DNA of 64,000 bases from an uncultured Ruminococcus sp. (GTDB taxonomy: Bacteria > Bacillota > Clostridia > Lachnospirales > Lachnospiraceae): contig CAJFQC010000004.1 of NCBI GenBank assembly GCA_904418845.1, positions 62,001-126,000 on the forward strand, given 5' to 3'. The notes below the pieces were generated by a model. That model ran no database searches. It was not told the DNA's origin and saw nothing but the letters and a program-made list of their open reading frames with translations. The translations under genes and the position numbers were made by a program. Below, piece after piece: positions 52,897-61,071 of this stretch. The number at the start of each line of letters is the position of its first letter. The stretch's first letter is position 1.

Positions 52897-53979
52897 CTAA
52901 AGTTTCTGCTGTCTTTCTTTCAGTCGGGCAATCTCCTGATATTTTTCCAGATAGTTCACAATATCTCTGACCTCGATTAATGTTTTCTTGTATTCGCCAA
53001 TTTCAAAAATGTTATTAAACTGTTTTTCGGCCTGCTGATAAACTTTTTTCGGCACTTCTTCCAATTCCAAATATTCGCAAATTTCCTTGTAATAGTCCTC
53101 GTCTGTGACAGGTTGCTTCCGCTGATTATATGGATATTGCCTTAAATGCTTAATAGCCGCTTTAGTCCAATCCTGGTTGGCACATTTAACGTTTTTTACT
53201 GTTTTATCAAAAAAATATTTCCCAATCTCTTCCAAATCCTCATATTGAAACAGCTCTTTATCATCATCTTTACGCAGCTTTACAATATATCTCTCTATCT
53301 CAATAATTCCTGCATATATATAAGGTGTAAGTGTGTGTAAAAATGCAAAATAATTCTTAAACCAGTTCCCGTTATCTCCTGTTTTTGAAAAAATAATTAA
53401 TTGAATCAATAAATCTGATAAATCAGCGTATAATTTATAGATTTTGAATTTGATAGTATTATTAATAATATTAAAAAGAATATATAAATTGTAAGAGCGT
53501 TCAAATTCAGTGTCCACAGTAAAATCTGCAACCATTTCATTATAAAATTCTAACAGATCATTTCTTTTATAATGGTTAATATAATATTCTTCTATTGCAG
53601 TAAACACTGCACATTTTCCTGCTGAATTAATAGGAAATTTCCTCATATGTTCTTTAAGCAAAGAGACTTGATCCTCATCTGAAATAATATGTGCAAAATA
53701 TTTTCCAATAGCCAACCAATTCTGATTTACAGCAGGAGATTCCGTAACTTTCAAAAATCCCTCAAATGCATCATATGCCTTCACCAAAGACAATAACTCT
53801 AAAATTCGAATAACTTTATTATACTCTTTTGCATCTTTATACTGGGGCATGACCTTTAACTCTTGAGTTAACTTGTCAAACAACAGCTTTGCTGCCTCTG
53901 ACTGATTTCCCTTTATACAAGAAAACGCGTCCTCTATGTCGTCTAAAATAATATCCAGTGCATTTTCCATTTCCATCAC
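52897..53979 (-). CDS. Unknown AT-rich protein, predicted all-helical
   Basis: 360 residues; I do not recognise a family. The protein lacks signal peptide and membrane segments and is rich in Lys, Glu, Ile, Leu, Tyr and Asn, with helical repeats that could be TPR-like ('AYDAFEGFLKVTES', 'NDLLEFYNEMVADF') and a C-terminal charged helix ('DIVNYLEKYQEIARLKERQQKL'). It is visibly more AT-rich than genes on either side and stands alone between the core rng block and a damaged acetyltransferase, which suggests recent acquisition. Start ATG 53979 or the second Met. Could be a toxin-related, phage or signalling protein; no evidence decides. Confidence 0.6.
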   Translation of the reverse strand: MMEMENALDIILDDIEDAFSCIKGNQSEAAKLLFDKLTQELKVMPQYKDAKEYNKVIRILELLSLVKAYDAFEGFLKVTESPAVNQNWLAIGKYFAHIISDEDQVSLLKEHMRKFPINSAGKCAVFTAIEEYYINHYKRNDLLEFYNEMVADFTVDTEFERSYNLYILFNIINNTIKFKIYKLYADLSDLLIQLIIFSKTGDNGNWFKNYFAFLHTLTPYIYAGIIEIERYIVKLRKDDDKELFQYEDLEEIGKYFFDKTVKNVKCANQDWTKAAIKHLRQYPYNQRKQPVTDEDYYKEICEYLELEEVPKKVYQQAEKQFNNIFEIGEYKKTLIEVRDIVNYLEKYQEIARLKERQQKL

Positions 53980-54209
53980 AAATCACTTCCTTAATTTAAG
54001 CTATAATGTTTAAATATATTAAACTAGATAGAGATAAAAATCGATATGTATGGGTAGGAGTACACTTTATTGTGTCTACTGTCTCAAACACAATTTTGAG
54101 TTTTCTCCTTAAATCTAGTTTCATTCACCATCAATCCGTCAAATAATTATAGCACAAATCCGTGTCATGGAGTATAATCAATGTGGATTAAGAAAGGAGC
54201 TGTTTATTA

Positions 54210-54820
54210 ATGGATAACAGATACCGCAGAGATCACGAGATGGCTTACAATGCCGATGAGAGCATCATCGCCGAGCAGCTTAGGACGAAAAAAGCGATCA
54301 GAGAATACAACAAAGTCATGCCTTTTGAACCTGAGAAAGGCATGTCCTGCCTGGACAGCGCCGGGCTGAATCACAGGGAGAACGTTTATTTTGAACCTCC
54401 TTTCCACTGTGAATACGGCTCTCATATCACGCTGGGAGAGAATTTCTACGCAAATACCGGGTGTGTCATGCTGGATGTGGCTCAGATCACCATCGGGAAA
54501 AATGTGATGTTCGGTCCCAATGTTTCTATCTACACAGCCGGACACCCCATCCATCCTGACAGCCGCAATTCCGGTTACGAATACGGAATTCCCGTAACCA
54601 TCGGAGACAATGTGTGGATCGGCGGAAGCTGCGTCGTCCTGCCCGGCGTGACCATCGGGGATAATGCCGTGATCGGCGCGGGCAGCGTGGTGACAAAAGA
54701 CATTCCGGCAAATGTATGCGCTGCAGGGTGATCCGAAAGATTACAGAGGCAGACAAACCGTTTTATTATAAAGACCGCAGATTCGATGACGAAGTGTGGG
54801 ATAAGATCAACGGACGGTGA
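54210..54820 (+). pseudogene. maa: Maltose O-acetyltransferase (Maa/LacA family), frameshifted near the C-terminus
   Basis: The open frame 54210-54731 (173 residues) is a hexapeptide-repeat acetyltransferase: 'YNADESIIAEQLRTKKAIREYN', 'CEYGSHITLGENFYANTGCVMLD', 'YTAGHPIHPDSRN', 'VWIGGSCVVLPGVTIGDNAVIGAGSVVTKDIPANV'. It stops at TGA 54729 just after 'CAAG'. The expected tail 'VIRKITEADKPFYYKDRRFDDEVWDKINGR' continues in another frame at 54728-54820. Homologues have 'GNPxR' at the junction, so a net loss of about 13 nt is implied. The left-handed helix core and catalytic His are intact, so a truncated product might still fold. Confidence 0.85.
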
Positions 54821-55578
54821 GTCCCCCCCTTATCTATCTTCTGAACACCCCTTTCTTTCTCAATCAGACGCTCCACAAAGGGTGACGCAGGATGTTCGAG
54901 GATCATCTCAGGAGTATCGTACTGAATGATCTCTCCCTGATCCATGACAAGAACTTTTGTACCCAGTTTCAGCGCTTCTGAAATATCGTGAGTCACAAAA
55001 AGAACCGTGATCCCTGTTTTTTCATAAATGCGGCGCAGCTCATCCTGCAGCTGTCCCCGCGTGATCTCGTCCACAGCGCCAAAGGGCTCATCCATAAGAA
55101 GCAGTTCCGGTGACGCCGCTAATGCTCTGGCAATACCGACTCTCTGCTGCTGTCCGCCGGACAGTTCATCCGGGTAACGCTCCTTTAACTCTGGAGAAAG
55201 ACCGACGATATCCATCCATTTATCCACCGCCTGCTTTGTCCTTTTCTTGTCTTTTTTATTGAGCAGGCTTGGAACATATGAAATATTCTCCTCCACCGTC
55301 ATATGTGGGAACAAGACACTGCCCTGTATAGCATAGCCGATATTTCTGCGAAGCTTTGTCATATCCTTTCCCCGAATGGATACGCCGTCCAGCAGGATCT
55401 CTCCCTTGTCCGGCTCTATGAGTCCGTTGATCATCTTAAGAACAGTCGTCTTCCCGCATCCTGATGATCCGATCATCGTGACAAATGCTCCCGTTGGAAC
55501 CGTAAGGTTAAAGTCGTCAAGCACGGTATTTTGCTCGTATGATTTTGAGATATGTCTTAGTTCTACTACAGCAGACAT
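54766..55578 (-). CDS. Osmolyte ABC transporter ATP-binding protein (OpuCA/ProV-like, no CBS domains)
   Basis: 270 residues. Walker A 'GSSGCGKTTVLKMI', signature 'LSGGQQQRVGIARAL', Walker B 'LLLMDEPFGAVD', H-loop 'FVTHDISEAL'. It resembles the ATPase of glycine betaine/carnitine/choline importers but lacks the CBS pair of OpuCA. The final residues after 'EKERGVQKI' are translated antisense to the remnant of the acetyltransferase (55-nt convergent overlap), so the natural C-terminus may have been replaced. Followed after 67 nt upstream by the fused permease gene. Confidence 0.88.
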   Translation of the reverse strand: MSAVVELRHISKSYEQNTVLDDFNLTVPTGAFVTMIGSSGCGKTTVLKMINGLIEPDKGEILLDGVSIRGKDMTKLRRNIGYAIQGSVLFPHMTVEENISYVPSLLNKKDKKRTKQAVDKWMDIVGLSPELKERYPDELSGGQQQRVGIARALAASPELLLMDEPFGAVDEITRGQLQDELRRIYEKTGITVLFVTHDISEALKLGTKVLVMDQGEIIQYDTPEMILEHPASPFVERLIEKERGVQKIDKGGTHRPLILSHTSSSNLRSL

Positions 55579-55645
55579 GCAGAACCCTCCTTTTCGTTAT
55601 TTGATAAATATGCCACGGCTGTGCCACCTGATCATGCACATGCCA

Positions 55646-57184
55646 CTACTCCACGAGCCCCTTTTCCATCAGAAACTTTTCCGCTGCATCCCGGGGCTCT
55701 TCTCCTTTTGTCTCCACCGCGTAATTCAATCGCGCCATATCGGCATCCGTCAAGATTCCAGTCACTTTCTCAAATACGCCGTTTAATTCCGGGTGCTCTT
55801 CCAGCACATCCGTGCGGATGATATTCCCGCATAAATAGGACGGGTAAAATCCCTTGTCATCCTCTAATACCACCGCGTCGGACACACTGAGCTGTCCGTC
55901 TGTGGTAAAAATGACCATGACATCAATCTGTTCCTGTTCAAGAGCCTGGTATTTCAGACCGATATCCAGATCCATGGTCTGTTTGAAATTGAGCCTGTAA
56001 GCGTCACAGAGCGCGTCATAGCCGTCCTCCCGTTCAAAGAAGTCATATTCCGCTCCGAGAATGAGCTCATCTGATACTGCCGACAGGTCTGAATAGGTCT
56101 TAAGGCCGTACTTGTCTGCTATCTCCTTTCGCACTACAAGCCCATAAGTATTGTTAAATCCATACATCCCGGCCCAGTCCATATCGTATTTCTCCCGGTA
56201 TTCCTGACGCATGAGGTCAAACTGGTCTTCTGTGTAAATGTCCTCTCTCTTTAGCACCATATTCCATGCTGTTCCTGTATACTCCGGATACAGATCGAAC
56301 TCTCCGCTCTCCATGGCGGGCTGGATATTGGAGGTGCCTCCGCCCACACCCTGCGTGATCTCCACATCAAGGTCAGTATCCTGCTCGATCAGGATATCCA
56401 GCATTTCTCCAAGGATGTACTGTTCGGTCATTGGTTTGGTGGCAATGTGGATAGTCTCTTTCCCCTGAGGGCGGAACAGGGCGGTTATCAGAACTGCCAG
56501 GGCGAGGACCGCAACGGCTATGCTCATGATCCGGTTCTGCTCTTTCGCTTTCCTGCTTCTCAACTTCATCCGCCGTTCCACAAATCCGAGAAGGAAATCA
56601 ACGGCCAGCGCCAGTACGGCGATCAGAAGGCTTCCCGCCATAGTCATTGGCGTGTTGTTCGTCGTGATACCGCGGTAGATTGCCACGCCGAGACCTCCGG
56701 CTCCGATGAAGGATGCAATACCGGCAAGGGCGATAGTCATGGTAACCATGCCGCGGATACCGGACATGATAACCGGAAGGGCAAGGGGCAGACGGACACG
56801 GAATAGTATCTGTGCCCTCGTACTTCCCATTCCCTTTGCCGCCTCTATGACGGCAGGTTCAACATTGGTCAGGCCTGTGTAAGTATTGCGGACCATAGGA
56901 AGCAGGGCATACACAGTCAGCGCGATGATGGCCGTCACATTTCCCACGCCCGAAAACGGGATCAAAAAACCCAGCATAGAGATCGATGGAATCGTATAGA
57001 GGAAGTTGACGATTCCAAGCGTCAGCTTCGCGCTTCTTTGAAACTCACTGATAAGGATTCCCGCGATCCCGCCAAGAAGGACGGCGATCACGATGGCCGC
57101 GGCGGAGATCCCGATGTGTTCCAGCAGAAGATTCAAAAAGAAGTCTGCTCTTTCTGTAAGTGTATTTATGATCGATTGAAGCAT
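55646..57184 (-). CDS. Fused osmolyte ABC permease and substrate-binding protein (OpuC type)
   Basis: 512 residues. N-terminal BPD_transp_1 permease (about 1-210, several membrane helices, EAA-like 'VIEAAKGMGSTRAQILFRVRLPLALP'), one more membrane segment (about 218-238), then an OpuAC/ProX-type binding domain (about 245-510: 'IHIATKPMTEQYILGEMLDILIEQDTDLDVEITQGVGGGTSNIQPAMESGEFDLYPEYTGTAWN'). The fusion tethers the ligand-binding domain to the outer membrane face. Ligand is likely a quaternary ammonium compound; not provable here. Confidence 0.92.
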   Translation of the reverse strand: MLQSIINTLTERADFFLNLLLEHIGISAAAIVIAVLLGGIAGILISEFQRSAKLTLGIVNFLYTIPSISMLGFLIPFSGVGNVTAIIALTVYALLPMVRNTYTGLTNVEPAVIEAAKGMGSTRAQILFRVRLPLALPVIMSGIRGMVTMTIALAGIASFIGAGGLGVAIYRGITTNNTPMTMAGSLLIAVLALAVDFLLGFVERRMKLRSRKAKEQNRIMSIAVAVLALAVLITALFRPQGKETIHIATKPMTEQYILGEMLDILIEQDTDLDVEITQGVGGGTSNIQPAMESGEFDLYPEYTGTAWNMVLKREDIYTEDQFDLMRQEYREKYDMDWAGMYGFNNTYGLVVRKEIADKYGLKTYSDLSAVSDELILGAEYDFFEREDGYDALCDAYRLNFKQTMDLDIGLKYQALEQEQIDVMVIFTTDGQLSVSDAVVLEDDKGFYPSYLCGNIIRTDVLEEHPELNGVFEKVTGILTDADMARLNYAVETKGEEPRDAAEKFLMEKGLVE

Positions 57185-57221
57185 TGTGTGTTCCTCCTGT
57201 CTCTGTCAGTTAATATCTGTA

Positions 57222-57833
57222 CTACAATCTTTCGACCGCTCCTGCCGGGCAGCTTTCCTGACACAGCCCGCAGTGCAGACAGTGATGCGGGTCGATCTGA
57301 TACGGGCTGCCTTCTAAGATGCATTTCTGAGGACAGACTTTCGCGCATGCGCCGCATCCGATGCAGTCCTCTGTAATGCAGAAACCCTTACGTTCCTTCT
57401 CTTCTTTTCCAAGAGGGAAGGTCTCTCTGTAAACAGACCCTTTTCCAAGATCAAAAAATTCAATCTGCCCTGATTCTATGCAGAATGGCTCTAAAATATA
57501 TCTGCTCTCTCCGGGATAGACCTGATTCATGGACGGATTCTCCTCAAAGATGCGGTCGATCCATTTCTTTTGGTCTTCCAGTTTTTCCACAGTTCCGTCT
57601 AGGCGGATCATCTGGTATTTATCATTCATGGCAGCAATCGCTGTTCGGTGGGTTGTGGTGATCTCCTGATAGAAATTCTTTCCTCTCGCAGTGCAGAAAT
57701 ATAGCTTCTCACCCTCTGTCAGCATAACGTCGATGATGCGGATCTGGGGCTGTCCTTTCCCGTCCACAGTAGCAAATGCCACATCCTTTATTTCTCTTAA
57801 CATCCTGATACAATCCTGTGCAGTCATATACAT
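57222..57833 (-). CDS. Pyridoxamine 5'-phosphate oxidase-like protein fused to a 2x[4Fe-4S] ferredoxin
   Basis: 203 residues. N-terminal split-barrel flavin-binding domain (about 1-130: 'DCIRMLREIKDVAFATVDGKGQPQIRIIDVMLTEGEKLYFCTARGKNFYQE') and C-terminal ferredoxin with 'CIGCGACAKVCPQKC' and 'CLHCGLCQESCPAGA'. Probably a small flavin reductase receiving or giving electrons through its own clusters. Start set at ATG 57833 after AAAGGATGGGATC; the track start adds 29 residues. Monocistronic; a divergent HxlR regulator gene lies 345 nt away and may control it. Confidence 0.85.
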   Translation of the reverse strand: MYMTAQDCIRMLREIKDVAFATVDGKGQPQIRIIDVMLTEGEKLYFCTARGKNFYQEITTTHRTAIAAMNDKYQMIRLDGTVEKLEDQKKWIDRIFEENPSMNQVYPGESRYILEPFCIESGQIEFFDLGKGSVYRETFPLGKEEKERKGFCITEDCIGCGACAKVCPQKCILEGSPYQIDPHHCLHCGLCQESCPAGAVERL

Positions 57834-58057
57834 GATCCCATCCTTTCTTTTCCAAGGCTGTTTTTTATCGTTGACAAGGATATTGTAAGACGGTAAGGAC
57901 ATATCGTAAAGTAAGCACAATATTGTGGCGTAGTTACCTTTAAGAAACTATTGCCGTCTTTCCATAAGAAAACAAATTCATATTGGCTCTATTATAGCGC
58001 ATAAAAAATATTTTCAAGAGTATTTTGACAAATCTTGTAAAACTTTTTCAGCCTTTC

Positions 58058-58086
58058 TTGACTCGTACTATTTGCGGTGATATTCT
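58058..58086 (+). promoter_or_regulatory. Probable promoter of the HxlR regulator gene
   Basis: TTGACT (58058-58063), 17-nt spacer, TATTCT (58081-58086), 92 nt before ATG. The rest of the 345-nt gap to the PNPOx-ferredoxin start is AT-rich with no further feature I can name. Confidence 0.5.
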
Positions 58087-58178
58087 ATGTCTGTATAGAA
58101 AAATTGTCATGCAAACGTATTTTTGCATATTAGTTTCAAAAAGATACTGTAACACTGCTGTCAGGAAAGGATCTTGTT

Positions 58179-58508
58179 ATGGCTGTGATAAAAGAACTGC
58201 CGGCTTGTCCGGTTGAGACGACTCTAATGCTGATCGGGGATAAATGGAAGGTGCTGATCCTGCGGGATCTAATGCCCGGAAAAAAACGGTTCGGAGAATT
58301 AAAGAAGTCGATCGGGAATGTGTCCCAGAAAGTGCTGACTTCCCAGCTTCGCGCCATGGAAGAAAACGGCCTGGTCAGCCGCAGGGTTTACGCGGAGATT
58401 CCGCCAAGGGTGGAATACTCTCTGACAGAGCTTGGGCGAAGCCTTGAGCCAATCCTTGATTCGATGAAAAGCTGGGGCGAAGAATACAAGGCGAAGAACG
58501 CCGGGTAA
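58179..58508 (+). CDS. HxlR-family transcriptional regulator
   Basis: 109 residues, winged helix of the HxlR/MarR-like group: 'CPVETTLMLIGDKWKVLILRDLMPGKKRFGELKKSIGNVSQKVLTSQLRAMEENGLVSRRVYAEIPPRVEYSLTELGRSLEPIL'. The single N-terminal Cys ('PACPVET') is a common redox or aldehyde sensor in this family. Often divergent from an oxidoreductase, here the flavin/ferredoxin gene. AAAGGA ribosome binding site. Confidence 0.93.
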   Translation: MAVIKELPACPVETTLMLIGDKWKVLILRDLMPGKKRFGELKKSIGNVSQKVLTSQLRAMEENGLVSRRVYAEIPPRVEYSLTELGRSLEPILDSMKSWGEEYKAKNAG

Positions 58509-58524
58509 ACAATAGAGAATATGG

Positions 58525-58582
58525 GAATCCCCCTGCCGGCAGAGATAATACACGCGATTATATTCTGCCGGCAGGGGGATTC
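58525..58582 (+). terminator. Strong bidirectional hairpin after the HxlR gene
   Basis: GAATCCCCCTGCCGGCAGA and TCTGCCGGCAGGGGGATTC form a perfect 19-bp stem with a 20-nt loop between the convergent HxlR and sirtuin genes. Only a weak T-run follows. Confidence 0.7.
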
Positions 58583-58597
58583 TATGTTTCATTTTAT

Positions 58598-59488
58598 TCA
58601 GGGTGAATCAGACTGCTGACGACTGATTTGTTCCAGAACGGCTCCGATATCCTCATCTATGCAGACTGCCCGTCCTCGAATCTCATTTGGCGCATACGCT
58701 TCTCCCTGATTGACGCACGCATAGATGGCTTTCGGACTCTGTGCAGTCATCTGCCAGAACGGGTATTTGATAATCCCCGGGGTATTCATCCCCACGCCCA
58801 GTTCCAGATAGAGCACACGATGTCCATAGTGTTTGTGTATAAAATCCTCATACCGTGAGGCGGCGGCATGCCACCCTTCATCCTCTGCAAATGTATTGTC
58901 CGAACGCAGGTTCATGGTCATTGGGCTGCCGCATTTGGGACAGTGCGGAATCAGTTCTGACGGAATACGCATATCCTTCTGCCGTTCGATCATCTGGCGG
59001 ACGGTCTCTTCATTGTCATATGTCTTTTGATGGCATGGCCTGTTGCACTGCCACAGTCCGTAATCTCCCTGTGTATAGAAAAGCCTGTCTCTATCAAATC
59101 CTGCAAGCTGGAACTGATGATCTACATTGGTCGTAAGGACAAAATAATCTTTTCCCTTTACAAGATGGAGCAGATCATCATAGGCAGTTCCCGGCGCCTT
59201 TATATACCGGTTTACGAAAATATGACGGCTCCACCACGCCCAGTATTCCTCCTGCGTTTCAAAAGGATAAAACCCGCCGGAATACATATCCCTGATCCCA
59301 TATCGCCGTCTGAAATCGCTGAAATATTTCTCAAAACGTTCTCCAGAATAGGTCAGACCCGCAGATGCGGACAGTCCTGCTCCTGCCCCCACGACGATAC
59401 CTTCTGCCTTTTCAATCGACTCTGCCAGCCGGGCGGCCTGATCAGAGGAGTTCACGGTAGATTCCGGCGTCGATATCTTTGAAAACAT
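58598..59488 (-). CDS. Class M sirtuin (SirTM-like protein ADP-ribosyltransferase)
   Basis: 296 residues, Sir2 fold: 'IVVGAGAGLSASAGLTYSG' (NAD loop), 'VLTTNVDHQFQLAGF', 'FYTQGDYGLWQC' and a zinc ribbon from 'CNRPC' and 'HCPKCG'. Where deacetylase sirtuins have the catalytic His-Gly, this protein has Gln-Gly, as described for SirTM enzymes that mono-ADP-ribosylate lipoylated GcvH-L. The gene follows the macrodomain gene with a 47-nt overlap, matching the known sirTM-macro pair. The start ATG 59488 has AAAGGTGAT upstream. GcvH-L and the LplA2 ligase of the known operons are not beside it. Confidence 0.88.
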   Translation of the reverse strand: MFSKISTPESTVNSSDQAARLAESIEKAEGIVVGAGAGLSASAGLTYSGERFEKYFSDFRRRYGIRDMYSGGFYPFETQEEYWAWWSRHIFVNRYIKAPGTAYDDLLHLVKGKDYFVLTTNVDHQFQLAGFDRDRLFYTQGDYGLWQCNRPCHQKTYDNEETVRQMIERQKDMRIPSELIPHCPKCGSPMTMNLRSDNTFAEDEGWHAAASRYEDFIHKHYGHRVLYLELGVGMNTPGIIKYPFWQMTAQSPKAIYACVNQGEAYAPNEIRGRAVCIDEDIGAVLEQISRQQSDSP

Positions 59489-60224
59489 TGAATATCACCT
59501 TTCTTATAGAAGTTTTTTCTTTTAAAAATTCCTTTACTGTCTGGACTGCGATCGCAGCGGCCTCCTTGTTCGGAAAATGGTACTCCCCTGTGGAGATACA
59601 GCAGAAAGCCACGGTCTCAAGCCCATGCTCCGCAGCCAGCGCAAGGCAGGAACGGTAACAGGATGCCAGATCTGCCCTGTTTTCCTGCGTGACATGTCCC
59701 TGCACAACAGGGCCGACCGTATGCAAAATATAAGGTGCGGGGAGATTATAACCCCCGGTCAGTTTCGCCCGGCCGTTTGGCTCAGGATACCCCTGCGCGT
59801 TCATGATACGATTACATTCATCCCGGAGCTGTAATCCGGCAGCAGAATGAATCGCATTGTCAATACATCCGTGACATGGACAAAAACAGCCGAGAAGCGA
59901 GCTGTTGTCTGCGTCCACTATGGCATCCGCCTTTAATCTTGTAATATCCCCCTGCCACAGTACCAGACGGGGGTCTGTTAAAGAGACGGGAAGTTCATCT
60001 GCATCGATCACGCCCTTTTCCTCCCGCTCCGCGGACAAAAGCACATTCTGAACTTTCAGAAAATCCGCCCGCAGCGGCATAGGCGGACGTACATTCATCA
60101 GACTGCGCAGAAGCCGCCTCTGGCCTGTCTCGTCTTTTCGAAACTGCTCTGCCTGTATTCTGTAAGCCGGAAGTTCTTCGAGTAAGATTTTGATAAGAAA
60201 TTGCATCTGCTCTTTACGGTTCAT
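59442..60224 (-). CDS. Zinc-dependent macrodomain protein (ADP-ribosyl hydrolase) paired with SirTM
   Basis: 260 residues. N-terminal helical segment (about 1-85) then a macro domain (about 88-258): 'WQGDITRLKADAIVDADNSSLLGCFCPCHGCIDNAIHSAAGLQLRDEC' with the CHGC zinc motif of Zn-macrodomains, 'GRAKLTGGYNLPAPYILHTVGP' and 'AFCCISTGEYHFPNKEAA'. Expected to remove the ADP-ribose added by the partner sirtuin. The usual 'NAAN' reads 'DADN' here, which may matter for ribose contacts. First gene of a two-gene operon. Confidence 0.9.
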   Translation of the reverse strand: MNRKEQMQFLIKILLEELPAYRIQAEQFRKDETGQRRLLRSLMNVRPPMPLRADFLKVQNVLLSAEREEKGVIDADELPVSLTDPRLVLWQGDITRLKADAIVDADNSSLLGCFCPCHGCIDNAIHSAAGLQLRDECNRIMNAQGYPEPNGRAKLTGGYNLPAPYILHTVGPVVQGHVTQENRADLASCYRSCLALAAEHGLETVAFCCISTGEYHFPNKEAAAIAVQTVKEFLKEKTSIRKVIFNVFKDIDAGIYRELL

Positions 60225-60336
60225 TTGCTGTCACCTCTTTGAACACATTGTAAGGCGACGCTGACGCCAAGTAAAGTACGCACTTTTTTGTAACTAAGCC
60301 CTGCGTTTGGTACTATTGCTGATTTTACGGACTTTT

Positions 60337-60996
60337 TCAGGAGAGAATTTTTCTCTTTTTTATGCCGCGCAGCTTAAGATTTTGTATACGATCAATTAAA
60401 AAAGAGGAGATAGTAACCGTTATAACGGAAAACGCAATACGAGAAAAAGGAATATAGGTTAGGGAAAGTCCGAGTACCACAAAATCCGTAAACATATACG
60501 CCCGGGACAGACGCCAGTGAGTCAGGTGGGAAATAGTAAGTGCCAGCGCGTCGTCTCCTCCGCTTGAACCGCCCTGCCGCACGATCATCCCCACGCCCAC
60601 ACCGACAAAGATCCCTCCGCTTACGGTGGCTAATAACGGATAAGCGGACAGGTCAGGCAGCATGGGCGGGAACAATTCCCATAGCTTATAAAACAAAGAT
60701 ACACTGGCAGTTGACAGGATCGATACTTTAATAAATCTGCCGCCCAAATATTTGAAAGCGAGCAGATAACAGGAAATATCCAGTATCGGTGTGATGATAG
60801 CGGGTGAAATCCCAAGCCAATGCCCGGTTAAAAGCATCATGCCAATTACTCCGCCTTCTGTAATACCCGTTTGCTGATGAATATTATGAATACCAAAGGA
60901 GCATATTGCTGCCCCAATCATAATAAAAGCAGCCATTTTCCATGACAGTCCCTCTGCAATTTTACGCACAGAAATAAAAAACCAAGATTTTAACAC
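60337..60996 (-). CDS. YitT family membrane protein (no DUF2179 domain)
   Basis: 219 residues with five or six membrane segments ('FIMIGAAICSFGIHNIHQQTGITEGGVIGMMLL', 'SGGIFVGVGVGMIVRQGGSSGGDDALAL' are YitT/DUF161 hallmarks). Typical YitT proteins end with a cytoplasmic DUF2179 domain; this one ends after the membrane part with 'RGIKKRKILS'. Function unknown. Divergent from the MerR gene, 75 nt apart. Confidence 0.85.
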   Translation of the reverse strand: MLKSWFFISVRKIAEGLSWKMAAFIMIGAAICSFGIHNIHQQTGITEGGVIGMMLLTGHWLGISPAIITPILDISCYLLAFKYLGGRFIKVSILSTASVSLFYKLWELFPPMLPDLSAYPLLATVSGGIFVGVGVGMIVRQGGSSGGDDALALTISHLTHWRLSRAYMFTDFVVLGLSLTYIPFSRIAFSVITVTISSFLIDRIQNLKLRGIKKRKILS

Positions 60997-61007
60997 AAAA
61001 AGCCTCC

Positions 61008-61036
61008 TTGTATTATATCCTTATAAAAGGTATAAT
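61008..61036 (+). promoter_or_regulatory. Promoter between yitT and the MerR gene
   Basis: TTGTAT (61008-61013), 17-nt spacer, TATAAT (61031-61036). The spacer carries the imperfect dyad CCTTATAAAAGG, a candidate operator. The spacer is 17 nt, not the 19-20 nt of promoters activated by MerR proteins. Confidence 0.5.
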
Positions 61037-61071
61037 AAAGAATATAGTAACTATAGTGTCAAGGGGGCAAT

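Noticed and set aside
61008-61036. MerR-activated promoter with long spacer
   Set aside because: The best -35/-10 pair has a normal 17-nt spacer, so classical MerR twisting activation is not supported.
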